Shown here: positions 59,112 to 64,000 of the stretch, piece after piece
Layout of the letters: every line of letters begins with the position of its first letter
Numbering within the stretch: the stretch's first letter is position 1
From: Anastrepha obliqua
Taxonomy: Eukaryota > Arthropoda > Insecta > Diptera > Tephritidae
DNA: 64,000 bases
Assembly: GCF_027943255.1 (NCBI RefSeq)
Contig: NC_072896.1
Span: 8,308,001 to 8,372,000 of the forward strand
Reading direction: 5' to 3'
Made by a program: the position numbers and the translations under genes
Notes under the pieces: generated by a model
Told to the model about the DNA's origin: nothing
Databases searched by the model: none
The model's input: the letters and a program-made list of their open reading frames with translations, nothing else

Positions 59112-59820
59112 TTGATTTTTTCTTCTTCATTTTTCACCGCAAAAAGTTTCAATATCAATTTCGCTGCTAATTAAAATTGAAACAGAACAACGAAGATGAG
59201 AAATAATAGTAAATGGCAAACGAAGTAATAAACAAACATTTTCCACGCTCTATGCTGTGCAGTTTTTCGCTTAAATCGTTATAATCAATCAATGTTGCAA
59301 ACAATATTAGAACATGTCGAGAAACAAAGTGGAAAATAACTCAAAAAAATTTAAAAGCATTAATTCCATGTTAGCAAAAACAAGCATTTAACATATTGAC
59401 TAATTAAAAATTTTATAATTGAAAAATGGTGAATTAAAAAAAAAAGAAAAATTATAAATATTGGAAAACAATAAACGGCTGTTGGTTGAAAAATCTAGTA
59501 GATTAATTAAATTGGATAAATAGAAAATAAAATGAAATTTGAAACTGCTAGCAGAGAAAAAGTGATTATGGAGGCTTTGAGGCCACTAAAGGTTTGATGT
59601 AAGTCCATAATTTACGTATAAATGCTGTTCACTATTGTCGATTTTGCAATTAAAAAATATATTAGAAAAATTCGCATTAATTTTAATTTTTACTAAATGA
59701 GCAGCTGGTGCTTGCGGGCCTACTTGCATATGAAATGAAACACTTAATTAAAATATTTAATACTTATAAAATATTTAGTCACATATTCTCTTTGACAGTG
59801 AGCGGAAAAAATATCTGTGT
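59112..59820. other. No recognisable gene
   Basis: AT-rich sequence without motifs between the small ORF and the 3' end of the Jockey-like LINE. Confidence 0.5.
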
Positions 59821-59821
59821 T

Positions 59822-62580
59822 TTTTTATTTATTTATTTCAATAATCTACAGGTATAGTACAAATTACCTTACAGAATAGGCAAAAATGTAAAGAAACGTA
59901 AGCCAAATTTGGCAACTATAATAATTAACAATTAATATAAATACTATATTAAGCAACTATATTTAAAATTTTTACAAATTATACCCAAACAAAGCGAAAT
60001 CAGGCAAACTGGTATTGGACTATGAATTATGGTCTCGAAGTGCGCGGGCAATAGGTGCAGTACAGGCAAATTTACGCTTGATGTTTTCCCCATAAAAAGG
60101 GTAAAAATTGCGAAGACTTATTTGTGGAACTTTAAAGTTTATCAGCTCAAGTAGATCTGGACAGCCGCCGATGCCATTACTAAGACTGACAATAAACGAA
60201 AGTAAGAGGCCTGTCGTTCCCTTTTCTGGAGATTCTAAATTAATTGGCTTTAGCCGAGAATTACAGGTAGGAACAGGGGACTCAAGATCGTAGGAAACGT
60301 AATGCCTGCTTGAGATATTTTTTGAACGCGAAAGTTGGTCGTAAGGTCTCCAAATGATAACTGCGTACTCGGAGTGAGTGCGAACAAGAGCCGTAAACAG
60401 CAGTTTATAGGTATACAGAAAATTCGGATGTTTTGCGACGAATGAAGCGTAGAACCGAATAAGCTTTTGAAAGCAAAAATTAATATGACTGAATATGTAC
60501 TGACGTCTCGAAAATGCTACATGAAAACGTTAAATGAAAGCATTTTTTAATATTCAAAGATATACGCAAACACATGCACGATGCAACGATGAAGATTATT
60601 CAAGGTGGATTAAAGCTTCTGAGTAACCACTGAGTCCTTAACAGATGAGAAAATTTTTAAATCATCCGCAAAGAGCAAGAAATTCGAAAGGGCAAAATAT
60701 TTGCTCGAGCCATGGATGAAAAAAATGATGATTGAAATGACAAAAGGAAGTGGTTCCAAGATGCTCTCTTGGGGGACACCTGACATAGCAACAAAGTGGT
60801 TCGATAAAATTGCATCAATTTTTACCACGCATCACGCAGAGACGTCCAAAAAGACGTGTTTATATGTTTCATAGATTATAAAAAGCGTTTGACACTGTTC
60901 AGCACGACAAGCTCATTGAGATTCTACAAAACATGCAGCAAACTGCAGAAGTTAACATAAACAACGAAACTACAGACGCTATACCTATACTAAGAGGGGT
61001 TAGACAAGGATGCCTCTCAACATTACTATTTAACATCTACTCCGAAAGAATCTTTCAAGAAGCACTCCAAGCATTAGAAACTGGTATTAAAGTAAATGGG
61101 ACAAACATTAACAACATCAGATACGCTGACGACACAACTATCTTATCAGACAGTCTAAGCGGACTACAGGAGCTAGTCAATGTTGTTACGCGTTGCAGTA
61201 AAAACTTCGGTTTAAAAATCAATATTAATAAAACTAAATATGTTATATGATTGTCAGCAGAAAAAACACCTATGTTGACACAAGCTTAACAGTTAATGAC
61301 ATGCTCATAGAAAGAGTAAACAATTTCAAATACTTAGGTTGCTGGATTAACGAAAATTGGAGTATTTCAAAAGAAATAAAAGCTCGAATTGGAATTTCTA
61401 GGGCTGCATTCCATAGGTACAAAAAGGTTCTTAATAATCATGACTTCAATAATAAATTAAAAATTCGATTCGTTCTTCTGTATGCTATGGAGATATGGAC
61501 CATTAAAACCACTGAAATGAATAAAATATTTAGAAGCATTTGGAATGTGGATATATAGAAGAATTCTAAGAATACCTTGGACGGATAGAGTAATAAATGC
61601 TGAAGTATTGCGTAGAATTCAGCATGATCGACAATTACTAACCACCATAAAAAGAAGAAAAGCGGCGTATTTGGGTCATATCATGAGAAACGACAAATTT
61701 CATGTACTTCAACTAATCCTGGAAGGAAAACTAGAAGGCAAACGCGGCATAGGCAGAAAACAACTATCCTGGTTGAGAAATATAAAATATTGGACTGGAA
61801 TCGCCAATGTTTTTTGGAGACAGCGAGAAATCAAGACCTTTATCATGAAATTATAACAGATTTATATTAAATGTAAAATATTTTTGTAATTCGAAATTAA
61901 ATTGTAATATATATGTATAAATTGTATGATCGCCTATGTCCGTCAAATAAGACTTAAGCTATTGCAGAGAGGTAGAGTGCAAGCCTAAGCAAGCCAACTT
62001 GTTTATGATAATATAATCTCGTGCGACACTTTGTCAAATGTCTTAGAGAAGTCAGTGTAAACGCAATCAACTTGAAGTCCTTTGGAAAGCGATGGCATAC
62101 TGAACTCGCGAAATACAGCAATATTAGTAGCTGTCGAACGGTCACTTACAAAACCATGTTGGTTTGGGTTAACTAAAGACTTAATAGAAAAATAAATTTA
62201 GTTCTTTACAATGCATTCAAACAGTTTAGAGAAGCTTGATAGCTTAGAAATTGTCCTATAATTACGAACATGATTTTTTTCGGCTTTTAAAAAAAGGTGG
62301 GTTGATTGCAAGTTTCGACTTGTTTAAGAAAGTAATCAAAAATAATCTCAAGAGGAATTGCCAATGCTGAACAATTCTTAAGCAAAATAGCTGAAAGACC
62401 GTCAGCATCTGTGCCTTACGGAGGTTTGAGAGAAAACATCCATTTGAAAATTCAGATGAGCTGTGCGAATTGCCAAAACTCAGAGGTAAAGATATCTCTG
62501 ATGAAAGGTCAGGTGTCGCCTCATCAGCCGAGACATAATTTGATGTAAAAAAGTCCGCAACAGTCTAACATTTTTTTTAT
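59822..62580 (-). mobile_element. Jockey-like LINE, interrupted by an RTE-like LINE
   Basis: Reading the minus strand from the right: ADGLSAILLKNCSALAIPLE, YRTISKLSSFSKLFECIVKN, LVNPNQHGFVSDRSTATNIA, VDCVYTDFSKTFDKVSHEII and KLACLGLHS up to about 61970. After the insertion it resumes at about 60830 with VKIDAILSNHFVAMSGVPQE, SNFLLFADDLKIFSSVKD (catalytic FADD), then HSEYAVIIWRPYDQ, GLLLSFIVSLSNGIGGCPDL, LELINFKVPQISLRNFYPFY and IARALRDHNS stop. The 3' UTR ends GAAATAAATAAATAAA at 59822. Frameshifts and a small RT deletion make it inactive. Confidence 0.85.
60836..61970 (+). mobile_element. RTE-like LINE inserted into the Jockey-like LINE
   Basis: The 5'-truncated copy begins in the RT domain: DVQKDVFICFIDYKK, with the following AFDTVQHDKLIEIL shifted by one base. 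A deletion of about 20 codons separates this from QQTAEVNINNETTDAIPILR, GVRQGCLSTLLFNIYSERIF and NNIRYADDTTILSDSLSGLQ, with the catalytic YADD. Then NFKYLGCWINENW, RRILRIPWTDRVINAEVLRR, AAYLGHIMRNDKFHVLQLIL and GKLEGKRGIGRKQLSWLRN. GCAGAGA occurs at both junctions (60836-60842 and 61964-61970), a likely target duplication. Confidence 0.87.
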
Positions 62581-62638
62581 TTTAATGTACATATTTTGTT
62601 TTATAAGGCGATTTTAATATTTTTTTATTTAAAAAATA

Positions 62639-63470
62639 AGTGGCAACGCCATTTGAAAAATCATTTCCAAAATATACTCCATCATATATTTCATGATATC
62701 TTAATCCTAATACTTAATTCATTTGCACTAGTAATTACCATTGGAGAGTTAGGTGGCAACGCCATAAACAAATAATTGCTACCATAGATTCGTTTGTTAC
62801 TTTGAACACATTTTTTTGCCTGCCCATATAGCAACCACCAGTTTTTCATTAATTCAAATTTTTTTTAATTAGATGGCAACACCTATTAAAAATATTGTTG
62901 GATTAAAGCTGTCTGCGCCTTAACATTTTTTTCATGGTTTTAACAATTACTATATTTTGGTTAACAATTTCTTAAAGTCCAGAAAAAGGTGGCAGCATCA
63001 GCTGAAAATGTTTTGACAGTTTTATAAAGCCTTCGTATACTCCTTTCGTTTGATAGCTATACCGTTTTTCATTTTTTATAGCTATTTTCTATTTTGCAAA
63101 AAAAAATTCAGGTGGCAACGCTATGAAAAAAATTTTTTTTTTTGCTTTGACATTTTTTACATATTTGTACAATTACTGTATTTTGGTTATCAGTTTTTTA
63201 ATTTCCAAAAAAAGGTGGCAGCACCAGCTGAAAAAAGATTCTAATGTTTTAAAGCTTGTTTAAACACCTTTCATTTGATGCCCATAGTGTTTTTATAGCT
63301 ATTTTCTTTTTTGAAATAAAATTCAGGTGGCAACGCTATGAAAAAAAATTGTTTTAGAATCGATTTTTCTTAAAAAAATTTGAATTGATATCTATGCTGT
63401 AGAATTTATATCCATTTAAAAAAAGCTAAATTTTTTTTTTTAATATAAAAAGAGGTGGCATCACCCACTT
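62639..63470 (+). repeat. Divergent tandem array, about 116-bp period, GGTGGCAACGCCA core
   Basis: The word (A)GGTGGCARCRCYA recurs eight times; TGGCA begins at 62641, 62754, 62874, 62990, 63113, 63216, 63328 and 63456, with intervals of 113, 120, 116, 123, 103, 112 and 128. Each interval is AT-rich with similar words such as ATAGCTATTTTCT, ACAATTACTRTATTTTGGTT and TTTCATTTGAT. Units 4-5 and 6-7 resemble each other as a dimer of about 220 bp. Confidence 0.85.
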
Positions 63471-64000
63471 AAATGAGTGCCGCACACAACCCATAAGCTC
63501 TCTATGAGATTGAATGCGATACTTGATTCAAATAAGGCATCTTTGGTCTTTTGGCACAATAACTGACACGCATTTGATTGAGGGAAGATTTGATGTCAGG
63601 CCTTTAAATTCGTACTATATATTACAAATTTACGCTTACATTTACAACAAATTTAGTATTTGAACTTTTAACGTTCGGTACACACACGAGCACCTTTTTA
63701 GTTTTTCGCTTGAAACCTGAGTTAAACAGAATGGGCGTATAAAGATAGAAAAAAGTTTCAAAGTAAAAAAATGTAAGTTGAGAGCATATGAATTAGTTGG
63801 ATGGTGAATGAATTTGATGGTTATTTTGGGGTCAGTGGGCTGTTTCAGACCAGGTAGTCCTCGAATCAGCTGGTAAAGTATTGGTAAAACAGCAAAATAT
63901 GTATGTAAATTTGATAGCATCCTCTAGACAGACGTGAATCAAATGAACTGACGGGCGCTTCTCGGTCAAACCAAATTGCAGTTCTCGAAAATGCTGGGCA
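63471..64000. other. No recognisable gene
   Basis: A minus-strand frame at 63642-63920 (92 codons) has no motif. The window ends in unassigned sequence. Confidence 0.5.

Noticed and set aside
62639..63470. CRISPR-like array
   Set aside because: The core is only 13 bases, spacers are related rather than unique, and the sequence is from an animal genome.

Overview
This window is eukaryotic, AT-rich, and almost entirely non-coding. It looks like a higher dipteran, most likely a tephritid fruit fly. That inference rests on one recognisable host exon, on the mix of decayed Tc1/mariner, R1/LOA-like, RTE-like and Jockey-like elements, on a tRNA-derived SINE whose sequence resembles fruit-fly repeats I know, and on frequent TACATATGTATG-type microsatellites. 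No bacterial, viral or CRISPR features were seen.

The only confident host coding sequence is one internal exon on the minus strand (14066-14409). It encodes the end of a calponin-homology domain plus a Thr/Asn/Gln-rich linker, and matches sickie, the fly member of the NAV (neuron navigator) family. It has a clean acceptor and a GTGAGT donor. No other exon of the gene was found, so I infer that much or all of the window lies in very long sickie introns. One further small ORF with a good start context (58974-59111, minus) is a weak host candidate.

Layout: 1-3.4 kb, no gene, some simple repeats. 3.4-6.1 kb, strand-asymmetric T-rich sequence carrying an open restriction-like-endonuclease fragment of a LINE. 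8.1-8.3 kb, mariner tail. 12.1-13.6 kb, RTE-like tail and a TTAA-flanked inverted-repeat element. 14.1-15.5 kb, the sickie exon and a DD41D mariner-type element. 16.1-18.4 kb, two LINE copies in opposite orientation and a SINE. 20.2-21.4 kb, nearly full-length mariner. 21.6-23.9 kb, a composite element loaded with LINE and SINE pieces. 25.2-27.8 kb, two more Tc1/mariner remnants. 29.3-34.2 kb, a cluster of LINE ends. 36.7-39.35 kb, a long LINE copy split by a small TIR element. 40.9-47.6 kb, a possible piggyBac-like remnant, SINEs, MITEs and mariner pieces. 48.2-49.2 and 51.0-52.7 kb, LINE copies. 55.6-56.2 kb, mariner tail. 59.8-62.6 kb, a Jockey-like LINE interrupted by an RTE-like LINE. 62.6-63.5 kb, a divergent tandem array of about 116 bp period.

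The transposable elements do not form a working system: every coding region has stops, frameshifts or deletions, except the short endonuclease fragment at 4.15-4.58 kb. I found no new multigene system. The most notable points are the nested insertions, the 116-bp array, LINE 3' ends made of CCTAA repeats, and a MITE with a duplicated end.
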